64,000 nt of DNA from Methylobacter sp. (GCF_030680395.1 NZ_JAUXVR010000041.1:124001-188000), one strand, 5' to 3'; positions 8,327 through 17,464 are shown, numbered from the stretch's first letter. Notes: generated from the sequence alone by a model not told the origin. Made by a program: numbers and translations.

Positions 8327-9268
8327 TCAAGGAAAGTTATGGTTTCCACTGCGTTGGGACTGTTCCAGCAATGCCGAACAATGAAGCTTTATAGTGTCGC
8401 AAATAGAGTCTAAAGGCAGGTGGCTTAAATTTTTAGTGACAAACGGGTTTTGTAGTTCAATGCCAATTCTGTCCAAAGACAGCAATGGATAAGCCACTAA
8501 AAAGAAAATAAATACCGCGCTGAAGCCCAAATTTTCTATTAATGAAAACGGCAACAATAATAAGAAAATCAAAATGAACCGCCTGGCTTTGATTGCATAA
8601 ACCAAGGGCATGGGCGTTTTCAGGATTCTTTCGCAAGCACCGATGTGATCGATCAGCAAAACCCGTTGGCCTTCCAACCCCATAAAAACAAAGCCATCGA
8701 TATAATGGCTAAGTCGTGCCTGTTGCAATAGTTCCGCTATTTTTCCGGCAACAAACAGCGGCATATGACCAGCAGACTTCAACGCATCCAGCTCCTGTTC
8801 GTTCAGTAAATCGCTTAACTCATCGAAGTTCTTGCCATTGCGCAAGGATTCTTTAGTTGCAAAAGAAAATGCAATCGTCCATTTCACCATGTCTTTAGTC
8901 CACAGAGGCTGTTGGGAGCTGACATTCAAAATATCGCCGTAACTTAACGCCCCGATGGCAATATTTCTGCTCTGATTAACAATAGCGCCCCATAATTTTC
9001 TGGCCTCCCACCAGCGTTCGTGGCCTGCGTTGGTCCGAAATACAAGAACCAATCCGAGTACCACGCCGGTATATTCAAACGGAGTCACGGCAAGATGCGG
9101 CAAGGGCTGCCAGTATTGATCCAATGCAACTATTAACGCACAGTAACAAGTCATTAGCAGCAGGCTGAAAAAAATACGAGGGGTAACAGAACCCCGCCAC
9201 ATTAGGGCGCCACGCAAAAAACCGGGTGATTCATCTTTATTGCTATGAAGGTGTAAAAAATCTTTCAT
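8327..9268 (-). CDS. Bestrophin-family anion channel
   Basis: Bestrophins are pentameric anion channels of the inner membrane; the bacterial members are UPF0187/YneE-like. The 313-residue protein shows the family hallmarks: LMWRGSVTPRIFFSLL at the start, VVLGLVLVFRTNAGHERWWEARKLWG (abridged motif), QSRNIA, and the late hydrophobic segments RFILIFLLLLPFSL and FSAVFIFFLVAYPLLSLDRIGIELQNPF in part. ATG 9268 is preferred to GTG 9307 because AGGT lies a few bases upstream and MKDFLHLH precedes the first conserved block. The carbonic anhydrase gene follows after nine bases. Bestrophin-like proteins of algae are linked to bicarbonate supply, so bicarbonate passage is a reasonable inference here, not shown by the sequence. 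Confidence 0.9.
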   Translation of the reverse strand: MKDFLHLHSNKDESPGFLRGALMWRGSVTPRIFFSLLLMTCYCALIVALDQYWQPLPHLAVTPFEYTGVVLGLVLVFRTNAGHERWWEARKLWGAIVNQSRNIAIGALSYGDILNVSSQQPLWTKDMVKWTIAFSFATKESLRNGKNFDELSDLLNEQELDALKSAGHMPLFVAGKIAELLQQARLSHYIDGFVFMGLEGQRVLLIDHIGACERILKTPMPLVYAIKARRFILIFLLLLPFSLIENLGFSAVFIFFLVAYPLLSLDRIGIELQNPFVTKNLSHLPLDSICDTIKLHCSALLEQSQRSGNHNFP

Positions 9269-9536
9269 GCTATACCTGCTATTTAGAATAAAAGTTAAAA
9301 TAAGCACTGAAGGAAGTAAATCAACCCGTAAAAGATAGTAACACTATCTTTTAAAATTACAATACTTTCGGGTATCATTTTTATCATGACATGCGGTAAA
9401 GCTACTGCTTAATTGGCTTAGTTGTTAATAGCCTTATGATTTAGTGTCAGACATGCTTTAAGTGACATGGACGTTGGCGTTGCTTTGTTGGATAATGGTT
9501 AATAGTATTTTTAACCTCCCAACAGCCGAATGTTTT

Positions 9537-10292
9537 ATGACTTATTGTATTGCAGCTTCTATAGACGAAGGGCTTATTCTTGTTTCCGACTCAAGAACCA
9601 ATGCCGGTATTGATAACGTCAGTACTTACGGAAAAATGCATGCATTTAAAACCAACGATGACCGCAAGATTGTTTTGCTGTGCGCCGGCAATCTTGCGAC
9701 CACTCAAGCCGTTTTAGAGCAGTTGCATCGCGATAAAATCAAAAATGCCGACGTCAATCTCAATAATGTGGAATGCTTGTCCGAGGCGGCCGCCTACCTG
9801 GGTCATGTCAGCGTCGAAAAACAAAAACAACATATCAATTCCGAAGGACAATCGGCATTTAATCCTTCGGCCAGTTTTATTTTAGCCGGTCAAATCGGTG
9901 ATGAGCCGCATGGCGCTTATATGGTTTATGCAGAAGGCAACAGCATAACCAGTTCAGCCAATACACCCTTTTTACAAATTGGCGAGAGTAAATACGGCAA
10001 GCCGATACTGGACCGTTTTCTCAAACTGAACACCTCAATCGATGAAGCGGCGCGCTGCTGTCTGGTATCGATGGACTCGACCATCCGCAGTAACGCCAGT
10101 GTCGGGGCGCCTGTAGAAATGCTCATTTATCGCAAAAACAGTTCCAGCCTTGATGAGTATTATTGCTTTGATGACGATGATGATTATTTGCTGCAACTCA
10201 GACGCAGCTGGGAAAACAAGCTTCGGGAAGCGATCGCCACACTGCCCTGTCTTAATAAAAGCACAGTGAGAGTCATGCGGGTTGATTTGTAG
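9537..10292 (+). CDS. Anbu, proteasome-like peptidase (ancestral beta subunit)
   Basis: Anbu is a bacterial relative of HslV and proteasome beta subunits (Ntn-hydrolase fold). The start at 9537 gives MTYCIAASIDEGLILVSDSR, which places Thr directly after Met, as needed for an N-terminal nucleophile. An upstream ATG at 9462 would add 25 unrelated residues. DEGLILVSDSRTNAGIDNVSTYGKM carries the family Asp/Ser-Asp-Ser-Arg pattern, and VLLCAGNLATTQ resembles the beta-subunit Gly-rich turn; the Lys of the catalytic set is probably in GKM. Length 251 fits the family. Anbu genes are often beside alpha-E, ATP-grasp and transglutaminase genes; here those lie 4-5 kb before it and 6 kb after. A bidirectional terminator follows. 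Confidence 0.9.
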   Translation: MTYCIAASIDEGLILVSDSRTNAGIDNVSTYGKMHAFKTNDDRKIVLLCAGNLATTQAVLEQLHRDKIKNADVNLNNVECLSEAAAYLGHVSVEKQKQHINSEGQSAFNPSASFILAGQIGDEPHGAYMVYAEGNSITSSANTPFLQIGESKYGKPILDRFLKLNTSIDEAARCCLVSMDSTIRSNASVGAPVEMLIYRKNSSSLDEYYCFDDDDDYLLQLRRSWENKLREAIATLPCLNKSTVRVMRVDL

Positions 10293-10320
10293 CTTGAGAA
10301 CAGCTGGCCGGTTTTTTTAA

Positions 10321-10349
10321 CAACAGGGAAATCTATATTTTCCCTGTTG
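10321..10349. terminator. Bidirectional hairpin between anbu and glk
   Basis: CAACAGGGAAA and TTTCCCTGTTG form an 11-bp stem around a short AT-rich loop, between the convergent ends of anbu (+) and glk (-). It is placed to stop transcription from both sides; the A/T-rich top of the stem replaces a long T-run. Confidence 0.6.
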
Positions 10350-10378
10350 CATACAAGTCACCTGTTGCATACAAGTCA
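10343..10378. repeat. Tandem direct repeat, two 18-bp copies
   Basis: CCTGTTGCATACAAGTCA occurs twice head to tail. The first copy overlaps the right arm of the adjacent terminator hairpin, so a small local duplication is the simplest explanation. Confidence 0.75.
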
Positions 10379-10416
10379 TAGGTACCGATCGGGCCGGAAT
10401 GCAAACATGATCGGCT

Positions 10417-11385
10417 CTATAAATCAAAATAATTAATCGCGCCAATTAAAGGCGTACGCGGGTTTAATGATAATTTCACCGAGATCTTATCGAGCAAGGG
10501 AAGAAAACGGCCTTTGGCTTTAAAGGCGCGAATAAAGTTACCATCCTGCATAGCCGATAATATTTTTGGGCCTATGCCCCCGCCAATAAAAACCCCGCCC
10601 GTGGCAAGCGACTTTAATGCCAAGTTACCTGTTTCAGCCCCATAAAGCTCAACAAAAATCCTGACTACCGCAACACATAAAGGGTCTTTACCGGAAAGCC
10701 CCCGTTCGGAAATGGCGGCATTTCTGTCAACGCCGCTGTCAGGAATATCAGGGCAAGGCGGCGCAAATTTCTGCTCACAGAGAAAATCATACAAATGACT
10801 GAAACCGATACCCGACAGGATGCGCTCGCAACTGACATGATCAGGATAACTTTTTCTAAGATACGCCAGCAATAGATCCTGCTGCGCATTTTGAGCCGCA
10901 AAGTCGCTGTGGCCGCCTTCGGTAGCCATAGGATAGTGTTTGTTGCCGTCCCAATAGAGAATGGCTTCGCCCAAGCCTGTTCCCGCCGCTATGACGGCGA
11001 TATTGCCCGCCTGGGTTTCTGCATGAGGGTTTAACTCGATCAGGTCGTGTTCGGGCAGATACAACATGCCCAGCGCCATGGCTTCCAGATCATTCAGAAG
11101 CTTTACTTTAGCCGTGCCCAGTTTTATTTTCAGCGCTGCTGCATCCAACAACCACGGCAGATTGGTGGTTTGGCAGCGTTGATTGACGACCGGGCCCGCA
11201 ACGCCGAAACACGCCGACCTGATAGTAATGTCAGCGGGTAAAAAGGCGGTCAGAATGTCGTCAAATTTCGGAAACTGCCGGCTTGAATAGGTTTGCTCCT
11301 GCACGCAGGTCAGCGAGCCGTTGGCATCTCTGCTTAAAATGGATAATACCGTTTTCGTTCCGCCTATATCTCCAGCTAGTATCAT
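10417..11385 (-). CDS. glk: Glucokinase
   Basis: Phosphorylates glucose to glucose 6-phosphate with ATP. The 322-residue protein has the ATP-binding AGDIGGTKTVLSI at the N-terminus, the substrate-binding LLNDLEAMALG near 96-106, GTGLGEAILYW near 135-145 and the EGGHSDFA glucose-contact motif near 158-165. GGVFIGGGIGPKI near 282-294 completes the second nucleotide-binding part. It is the GlK family of proteobacteria rather than a ROK-type kinase. Its start overlaps the end of the upstream GH15/phosphorylase-kinase-like gene by four bases, so the two are translationally coupled and probably act in the same glucose or glycogen pathway. Confidence 0.94.
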   Translation of the reverse strand: MILAGDIGGTKTVLSILSRDANGSLTCVQEQTYSSRQFPKFDDILTAFLPADITIRSACFGVAGPVVNQRCQTTNLPWLLDAAALKIKLGTAKVKLLNDLEAMALGMLYLPEHDLIELNPHAETQAGNIAVIAAGTGLGEAILYWDGNKHYPMATEGGHSDFAAQNAQQDLLLAYLRKSYPDHVSCERILSGIGFSHLYDFLCEQKFAPPCPDIPDSGVDRNAAISERGLSGKDPLCVAVVRIFVELYGAETGNLALKSLATGGVFIGGGIGPKILSAMQDGNFIRAFKAKGRFLPLLDKISVKLSLNPRTPLIGAINYFDL

Positions 11386-14300
11386 AAGGCCTCTCTCTCA
11401 TTATTGTTAAGCAGATATGTTAAAGCATCGAGGACGCCGTTGGCGACTTTATGCGGTGGTAATCGATAAATATCCTGCCATGCCAGCGATACATACTCTT
11501 CGTAATTTTCTTTGCTTTCAGGATGAGATTGTAACCAGATAATCCTTACTGCATGACCAATAATAATATCCGTTAACAAGGTATCGTCAATATGTAACGA
11601 TACGTTTTCACGAAAAATAGATGCGATTGCTTTTAGAGCTTCTACCGTTAATTGACGATAAACCGGGGCTTGAATTTTGTTAAGCAAATGATTGACGTGT
11701 AACTTGAAACTTTGCTCGCCCGCCGTTGATTGCGACAGGGTGTTGTCGCTATCCAGCCGGCTTTTACTGTTGAGTTTATCGCCTATCGTTAAGCCTTTGC
11801 AATGGTGCAAGGTTTCCCAGACACTGGCAAAAAAAGCATCATTTTCCCTGCCGACACTGCCTTGCTGTTCGCGCCATTGGTACCAATCGACAATTTCTCC
11901 CCGGTCCGTCGGATCCATGTTTTTTGGAAAGCGAGCATCGGTTAATTCCCGACAATCGCCTTCGTAGTGCAGCGTTTCAGCCAAACCCAGTTGATCTTCT
12001 GTGTTGCTATAGTCTTCCAGTGTTTCTTTTACTTTTCCGAACAATTGATAAGGCGGCAAAGAAAGAATTTCGTTAAAAGCCTGATCCAATGTACCGCAGC
12101 CTGATTCGCGCTTTTGTCTGGCAACAAGCAACTGCAGAATATGACCCACTCGCACCGTGTGCATATCGGTAAACAAGTCAGGATCGGACTTGATCAACAT
12201 GCCCAAATAAATGATCAATTCCTGAATAATGATATGCTCACTGGCGTCATTATTATTGTAGGCGCGAATAGTCTGCAAAATTTCCGAGGAATCGGCGGGA
12301 CGGGTCAAGGTTGCCCGGCCGCTGTAAGCCCGACCTAATGTCAGCGCATGCTGACGAACCAGTATATCGGTGGCCGCCTGTTCCAGATTGATGTCGTATT
12401 TACCCAGTAAACCGGCACAGCGCCTGACCACATACCAGGCATGTAGGTCCCCTGCCCGCTCATAGATTTCTTCCAGCAAGTCACGCACACGACCGGCAGC
12501 GCCATCCATCGCCGATAAGCCGGTATCGTAATCCAGACCATGACGCAGGCTCAGTAAACTTAATACTTCAAGTTGTGCGTAAAGGTTGGCGTTGGTTTTT
12601 AGTTGCTCAATCAGTATTTCATCGGCACTGATTTCCCATTCCGTTACTGTGTAGGTATCAAGTAGTGTTGGTGGGGATAGGGCTGTGTCTATCGGTAATA
12701 CCTGAAAAAAAGGCCGCTCAGCTTCTTCCCAAGAGGCCTTGGAAAACTCAAAGTCATGCAGATAGCTAATTTTTTCATGACTTGAAGTTTCTGCGAAATC
12801 GGAGAGGGTTCCAAGTTGCACGGGAATACCCAAAGTAGAACCTTGTTGCAGTTCTTTGATAAAGTCAATCAGGACTTCACGGTTATGGATGCCCAACATA
12901 TTCTGTTTGATGGTCATAACCACCAAAGGATTGCCCGGTCTATCCCAATGCTTATAAATGTAGGCCAGTTCCAGTCGTAAGCGCTGCATCAACATACGGT
13001 TATCCATCGCAAGATAAAAACCTTTTTGATTAAGGCATTGCGGCAGAAAAAGCAGAATCTCGCCTGCCAATATATACATCTTGGATGTCGCCAAAGTCCG
13101 CAACTGCCTTAACGGTCTGCCGGTTAAGCCGATACGATCATTTCTGCCCACATGCGTATAGGCATCGGCGAGTTCATTGGCTTCCCTGATCTGAATAGGG
13201 GCTATAGCGGCGAGTGTTTGAGTACGAATGCCGTATTTCATTAAGTTGTTTTGTACGGATTCATCCTGGGCCAGCAACTGAATTTGCAGATTGCAATCCT
13301 GAGCTTGTTTAATAACTTTGTGCCGACCTAAGGGGTCGACGTCGTCAATTTCAAGTAAACCATCTTGAATAAGACTGCCCAGCATAAAAAGACTTTGCGC
13401 CCAAACCAAAGGTATATTTTCATTTGGTACCCGTTCCTGGCTGTGTGCGTCGACTTTTTCCGCTTCAATTAACTCTTTTGGGACACTATAAAGCTCGGGC
13501 AATAATTGCCGGCCATCTTGTTCAACCAGCAAGCGTTCCAATTTAGTGCGATACTTCAAGGCGGCATCGTTATCGCCTGTGAATAAATTGTTAAGCAATA
13601 AATAGGTGAAAAACAGCGGCCATTCGCACTCAATATTCATGAATTGTTTTAATTCATGCGGATCGTAATGGAGACGATGGCTATCTTCTATGGCGGTTTG
13701 GTGACCATCCAACAAAAAGCGTTTGCAGCCGTATCGGCCTTCCAATTTCTCGCAAATAATCGCTTCTGTTTTTGCGCGGATGATTTGGTTATCGACTGCG
13801 AAAGCCGGGAATCCGGTGATACTGAGAACGGCGGAATCCGCCTCTTTAGAAATGGATTCCCTGGGCAGCAGCGATTCCAGCGTAATCCGCGTCCTGGCGA
13901 TGTCGTCACTGATCACATGAACGACAGACGCTTGTCCGCTGTCCTTACCGAATAGATTAAAGCCTGACAGCGCTTCCAGCGCCGCTTTTGCCATGCCGAT
14001 CGAACTGGCATTCAACTCGGCAATGCCATGATTGGTTTTGTGGCCGCGCTCCCAAATACCGTAGTCAGGCGTACGGTAAGTCCGGCTGATATAGTGCACC
14101 AGGTTTTGCACAAAATTGACTTCGTCTATCGTAAACACAATGCGCAAGCCGGACGCGGTCATTTGCGCCAACATCAACAGAAACAAAGACGTGGCGTCCA
14201 GTTGCAAATGCCCCCATTCATGATCGCCCACCACCACGGCGCCGGTTTTCGTATCGTACTTGGCGTGCAAGGCATCCAGCGGATTCTGCGTGTGCTTGAA

Positions 14301-14621
14301 TTTCTCGACTTTGGACGCTTGCCGCATCATCGCCGTCAGCAGTCCGCGCATCAGCTTGACGACGCTTTGCTCCAGCAAATAAGCGCGTCCGCTGTTTTTT
14401 TCAGCCTGGCTGTCTTCAACGCGCCGGTAAGCAAGCGCCAGACCCCATGCCGAGAGAATACTGTAAACATTATCCCTGACCCAGGCATCGGTATAATTGC
14501 CGTGCACATTGACAGCGGTACTGGCCGGCAATAAGCCGGTCACCCAATCCTGCCGACTCAGAATAATATCTTGTACCTGCTGGAAATAAGTGTCTAGTTT
14601 GTCGTGTTGAGTCGGTTTCAT
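11382..14621 (-). CDS. GH15-like / phosphorylase kinase alpha-beta-like large protein
   Basis: A 1079-residue protein related to the regulatory alpha/beta subunits of eukaryotic phosphorylase kinase, which carry a glucoamylase-like (GH15) N-terminal half. Visible motifs: NYTDAWVRDNVYSILSAWGLALAYRR (abridged), GDHEWGHLQLDATSLFLL, YRTPDYGIWERGHKTNHG, AELNASSIGMAKAALEAL. The WERG and TNHG-type residues occupy the place of the glucoamylase catalytic acid region. ATG 14621 is preferred to TTG 14627, though neither has a strong ribosome-binding site. It overlaps glk by four bases. A hydrolase releasing glucose for glucokinase would make sense, but a regulatory role in glycogen metabolism is equally possible; no kinase domain is present. 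Confidence 0.85.
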   Translation of the reverse strand: MKPTQHDKLDTYFQQVQDIILSRQDWVTGLLPASTAVNVHGNYTDAWVRDNVYSILSAWGLALAYRRVEDSQAEKNSGRAYLLEQSVVKLMRGLLTAMMRQASKVEKFKHTQNPLDALHAKYDTKTGAVVVGDHEWGHLQLDATSLFLLMLAQMTASGLRIVFTIDEVNFVQNLVHYISRTYRTPDYGIWERGHKTNHGIAELNASSIGMAKAALEALSGFNLFGKDSGQASVVHVISDDIARTRITLESLLPRESISKEADSAVLSITGFPAFAVDNQIIRAKTEAIICEKLEGRYGCKRFLLDGHQTAIEDSHRLHYDPHELKQFMNIECEWPLFFTYLLLNNLFTGDNDAALKYRTKLERLLVEQDGRQLLPELYSVPKELIEAEKVDAHSQERVPNENIPLVWAQSLFMLGSLIQDGLLEIDDVDPLGRHKVIKQAQDCNLQIQLLAQDESVQNNLMKYGIRTQTLAAIAPIQIREANELADAYTHVGRNDRIGLTGRPLRQLRTLATSKMYILAGEILLFLPQCLNQKGFYLAMDNRMLMQRLRLELAYIYKHWDRPGNPLVVMTIKQNMLGIHNREVLIDFIKELQQGSTLGIPVQLGTLSDFAETSSHEKISYLHDFEFSKASWEEAERPFFQVLPIDTALSPPTLLDTYTVTEWEISADEILIEQLKTNANLYAQLEVLSLLSLRHGLDYDTGLSAMDGAAGRVRDLLEEIYERAGDLHAWYVVRRCAGLLGKYDINLEQAATDILVRQHALTLGRAYSGRATLTRPADSSEILQTIRAYNNNDASEHIIIQELIIYLGMLIKSDPDLFTDMHTVRVGHILQLLVARQKRESGCGTLDQAFNEILSLPPYQLFGKVKETLEDYSNTEDQLGLAETLHYEGDCRELTDARFPKNMDPTDRGEIVDWYQWREQQGSVGRENDAFFASVWETLHHCKGLTIGDKLNSKSRLDSDNTLSQSTAGEQSFKLHVNHLLNKIQAPVYRQLTVEALKAIASIFRENVSLHIDDTLLTDIIIGHAVRIIWLQSHPESKENYEEYVSLAWQDIYRLPPHKVANGVLDALTYLLNNNEREAL

Positions 14622-15125
14622 GTTCAATTAATGCATTATTTTAGAAATAGACTCTTAGGATAGTCGATCAACCCTGTCGGACCGCAATTATAATCCCTGC
14701 AATTCATAATAATCAGCAATTAATGCGCCATAATCCGTGTTAATCAGCAGAGAACGACTTCGTGTTCTTTACGGTTACACTTACTCTCGCTGCTTGCCCT
14801 GGATCACGACTTAAAACAATAGAATCTGAATAACCGATCTTCGTAATGATTTGCACCAATTTGAGATAAAAACCGGTTTCTTGCACTAAAAATGCCCAAA
14901 AATAGGGTTGATTGCTTCGCAACAATACATTTCTCCGGACAGTTATCCCGGTACCGCGCTACATGTGCAGGGTGTCGGCCATCAATAAAACGACTATTGG
15001 TTTGATTATTGCTTTCTGCTGATTAGATGGGCATTGATCCAGCTTGGTTACGGCTTGAGCAAACGCCCCGGATTCCAATAAAAAACCAAACCACGAACCT
15101 GAATCTTTAACTTAATGGAGAAACA
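14622..15125. other. Intergenic region without a supported gene
   Basis: About 500 bases separate the GH15-like gene (-) from a ParA-like gene (+), so both promoters should lie here. A 61-codon minus-strand frame at 14740-14925 has no ribosome-binding site and no recognisable content. GGAG eight bases before 15126 is the ribosome-binding site of the ParA-like gene. Confidence 0.5.
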
Positions 15126-15830
15126 ATGGGCGCTATTCATTTTATCGGCGGCGAAAAAGGCGGTGTAGGCAAATCGGTCGTAGCACGTGTGCTGGCTCAA
15201 TACATGATAGACAGTGAAATAGCGTTTATCGGTTTTGACACGGATCGTTCGCATGGTTCCTTACTGCGTTTTTATACGGACTATGCATCGCCTACCGTCA
15301 TTGATAATTACCAAAGCCTGGATGCCATTATGGAGACTGCATTAGCGAATCCCGGGCAGCGCATTCTGGTTGATCTCGCCGCCCAAACCCATCATCCGCT
15401 GGCGAAATGGATCGATGAATCCGGCGTGCTGGAACTGGCAGAGGAGTTGGGGATTGCTTTGTACTACTGGAATGTAATGGACTCCGGCAAAGATTGCGTA
15501 GATTTGCTCGGCAAACTGCTCGATCAATACGACTCACGGTTGAATTACATACTGGTGCAAAACCAGCTTCGCGACGATCACTTTACTATTTTAGAATCAT
15601 CAGGCGTCAAAGAACGCGCTTTGGCATTGAATGCCAAAGTGATTACCTTGAAGCGACTGCATGCCCCGGTAATGACCAAGATCGATGGCAACAGCTCCAG
15701 TTTTTGGGCGGCAAAAAACAAGGATACTGAAAGCCTGAACGCCTTGGGTTTACTGGACCGGCAACGCGTCAAAATATGGCTGAGACACGCGTATAACGAG
15801 ATTCAATCGGTGGGACTTTTATGTCAGTAA
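15126..15830 (+). CDS. ParA/MinD-type P-loop ATPase (mobilization-protein-like)
   Basis: 234 residues beginning with a deviant Walker A, FIGGEKGGVGKSVVARVLAQ at about 6-25, with the signature lysine of the ParA/MinD/ArsA group. FIGFDTDRSHGSLLRFY at about 36-52 resembles the switch I region and RILVDLAAQTHHPL at about 79-92 the Walker B. The remainder is not closely related to chromosome-partitioning ParA: no ParB gene or parS-like site was seen. ATG 15126 has GGAG at a good distance. A transglutaminase-like gene follows after 40 bases on the same strand. The cellular cargo is unknown; similar proteins are sometimes labelled mobilization proteins, but no relaxase or other transfer gene is nearby. 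Confidence 0.8.
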   Translation: MGAIHFIGGEKGGVGKSVVARVLAQYMIDSEIAFIGFDTDRSHGSLLRFYTDYASPTVIDNYQSLDAIMETALANPGQRILVDLAAQTHHPLAKWIDESGVLELAEELGIALYYWNVMDSGKDCVDLLGKLLDQYDSRLNYILVQNQLRDDHFTILESSGVKERALALNAKVITLKRLHAPVMTKIDGNSSSFWAAKNKDTESLNALGLLDRQRVKIWLRHAYNEIQSVGLLCQ

Positions 15831-15870
15831 ACACATCGTTCACAACAGCAATAACGGATTATTTATCAGC

Positions 15871-16665
15871 ATGAAGTTGAGCGTTAGTTGCGATCTTCGT
15901 TTCCAGATAGACGCCCCGACAGCCTTGATTTTAATGCTGCGCCCATTGAGCGGAGCACAGCAAAGGATTACAAAATCCACTTATGTCGTTGAGCCTGACG
16001 TACCGATAACCGAGAGCAAAGACAACTATGGCAATTTTCGTCAACGTCTGGTTGCCCCTCCCGGAGAATTTATTATTCATACCTCTGCCGAGGTCATCAC
16101 TGCTGAAAATATTGATAGTGCACCGGGGGCTTATTTTGTTGAAATACAGAATCTTCCTCACCAAATTCTGCCTTATCTGTTACCCAGCCGTTATTGCGAA
16201 TCCGACCGATTTGGCGATCTTGCCAGAGAGGTAGTCAACGATGCACTGCCGGGCTACGATCAGGTCGGCAGAATTACTGATTGGGTTCGTAACTCCATCC
16301 GCTATATTCCCGGTTCCAGCGATTCTCCGCTATCGGCGATTGAAGTTCATAACCGCGGCTATGGCGTTTGCAGAGACCTTGCACAACTGGCTATTACATT
16401 ATGCCGGAGCATCAGTATACCTGCGCGACTGGTGGTGGGTTATTTGTATCAACTTGAACCGATGGACCTGCATGCCTGGTTTGAGGCTTATGTCGGCGGT
16501 CGATGGTATGCATTCGATCCTACCCAGGGCGATTTACGCGGCGGCAGGGTGATTATTGCTTTTGGGCGCGATGCCGCCGATGTTTCGATATTTCATCAAT
16601 TCGGCTTGGGTTGTGTTTTGAATAGCATGGATGTTCAGGTCAATTTACTGAACCAGTCCCTGTAA
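15871..16665 (+). CDS. Transglutaminase-like protein (second copy)
   Basis: 264 residues with the bacterial transglutaminase N-terminal domain followed by the cysteine-peptidase-like core. The triad is visible as Cys in GYGVCRDLAQLAI (near 169), His in PMDLHAWFEAYVGG (near 203) and Asp in WYAFDPTQG (near 218). It is clearly diverged from the transglutaminase encoded at 4758-5696, with a different N-terminal half and no Gln-rich linker. It lies 40 bases after the ParA-like gene. It may be part of the dispersed Anbu-linked peptide-modification set, but no ligase gene is adjacent here, so that link is only an inference. Confidence 0.88.
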   Translation: MKLSVSCDLRFQIDAPTALILMLRPLSGAQQRITKSTYVVEPDVPITESKDNYGNFRQRLVAPPGEFIIHTSAEVITAENIDSAPGAYFVEIQNLPHQILPYLLPSRYCESDRFGDLAREVVNDALPGYDQVGRITDWVRNSIRYIPGSSDSPLSAIEVHNRGYGVCRDLAQLAITLCRSISIPARLVVGYLYQLEPMDLHAWFEAYVGGRWYAFDPTQGDLRGGRVIIAFGRDAADVSIFHQFGLGCVLNSMDVQVNLLNQSL

Positions 16666-16810
16666 CCGGTTCCGCCTGCTTTATTTACATGGCTTGTGGC
16701 TCGAGACGCCAAAGTATAAAGCATCGCCTCGCCACCTAGCTGATGGTCAACGCCTGATGATCACTGCATTACGCACACTAAACAATGCAAACCAACTCTT
16801 TATTATGAAC

Positions 16811-16951
16811 TTAACCTTGCCGTGAGATATGCCGATTATAATCTTGCTGAAAAAACAGATTATTCGTCAGTAAAACAAAAAGCTGGAAAAAGGCGGCTCC
16901 GGCTATCGCAAAAAGAGAGGCCAGTAAAACTATTCCTGTGATAATTTTCAT
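16811..16951 (-). CDS. Possible 46-residue single-pass membrane protein
   Basis: A short frame beginning MKIITGIVLLASLFAIAGAA and continuing with a second hydrophobic stretch rich in F and L, then a charged tail ending ISRQG. The first 30 residues would make one transmembrane helix or a signal-anchor. GGTAA lies upstream at a workable distance but is weak. No homologue is recognised. It sits alone in an 800-base gap between a transglutaminase-like gene (+) and a ferredoxin reductase gene (-). Hydrophobic composition and an ATG start support it; conservation would have to be shown. Confidence 0.35.
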   Translation of the reverse strand: MKIITGIVLLASLFAIAGAAFFQLFVLLTNNLFFQQDYNRHISRQG

Positions 16952-17464
16952 AATTAGTTACCAAATATTTGTTTAATTTGAGCGCGAATAATCCTCCCGT
17001 TAAATAAGCAAAACAAGTGATTTAATTATTAATTAAATAAAAGGAAGCCAAGCATTTCAGCACCTTGACCTGTGTCCAGCCTGCCCGTTGTTAGCTCGCA
17101 ACAGCCTTTTTAACCTCGATATTAGCTGCTAAAGAGGTCCTTATTATTGATATTCCGTGCAGATATATAAACAGGTGGATTTTGACCGCTTTGTCTGCTT
17201 TTTTGTGTAAAAGCAACAGAATAATCAGTCGCTATTCAGCAAGAAATTATTACTTTAATACAGACAGGATGCTGATAATAACCGCAACAATTGCCGGGCG
17301 TGTTAGCTCTGCTTTATCAGACTCATTCATGCCAATTGAAGCATTAGCTGCCGGCTCTGGCAGCTAAGCCATGAATCGCATGCATGTTACGCAAGCGCCC
17401 ATACGGACTACCTGCCTGATACTTTAAATAAAAAACGGCTTATGTCGGTTATGAGCGGCATTGT
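16952..17464. other. Intergenic region with an isolated hairpin
   Basis: No convincing gene. A perfect 9-bp hairpin (TTAGCTGCC/GGCAGCTAA, 17344-17367) is the only strong structure and may end transcription of the reductase gene coming from the right, though it lacks a T-run. A 61-codon plus-strand frame at 17182-17367 runs into this hairpin and has no ribosome-binding site at its first ATG. Confidence 0.45.

Noticed and set aside
14740-14925. 61-codon minus-strand frame in the gap before the ParA-like gene
   Set aside because: No ribosome-binding site, no recognisable features, low-complexity ends.
17182-17367. 61-codon plus-strand frame before the reductase gene
   Set aside because: Ends inside a hairpin, lacks a ribosome-binding site, and is antisense-facing to no partner.
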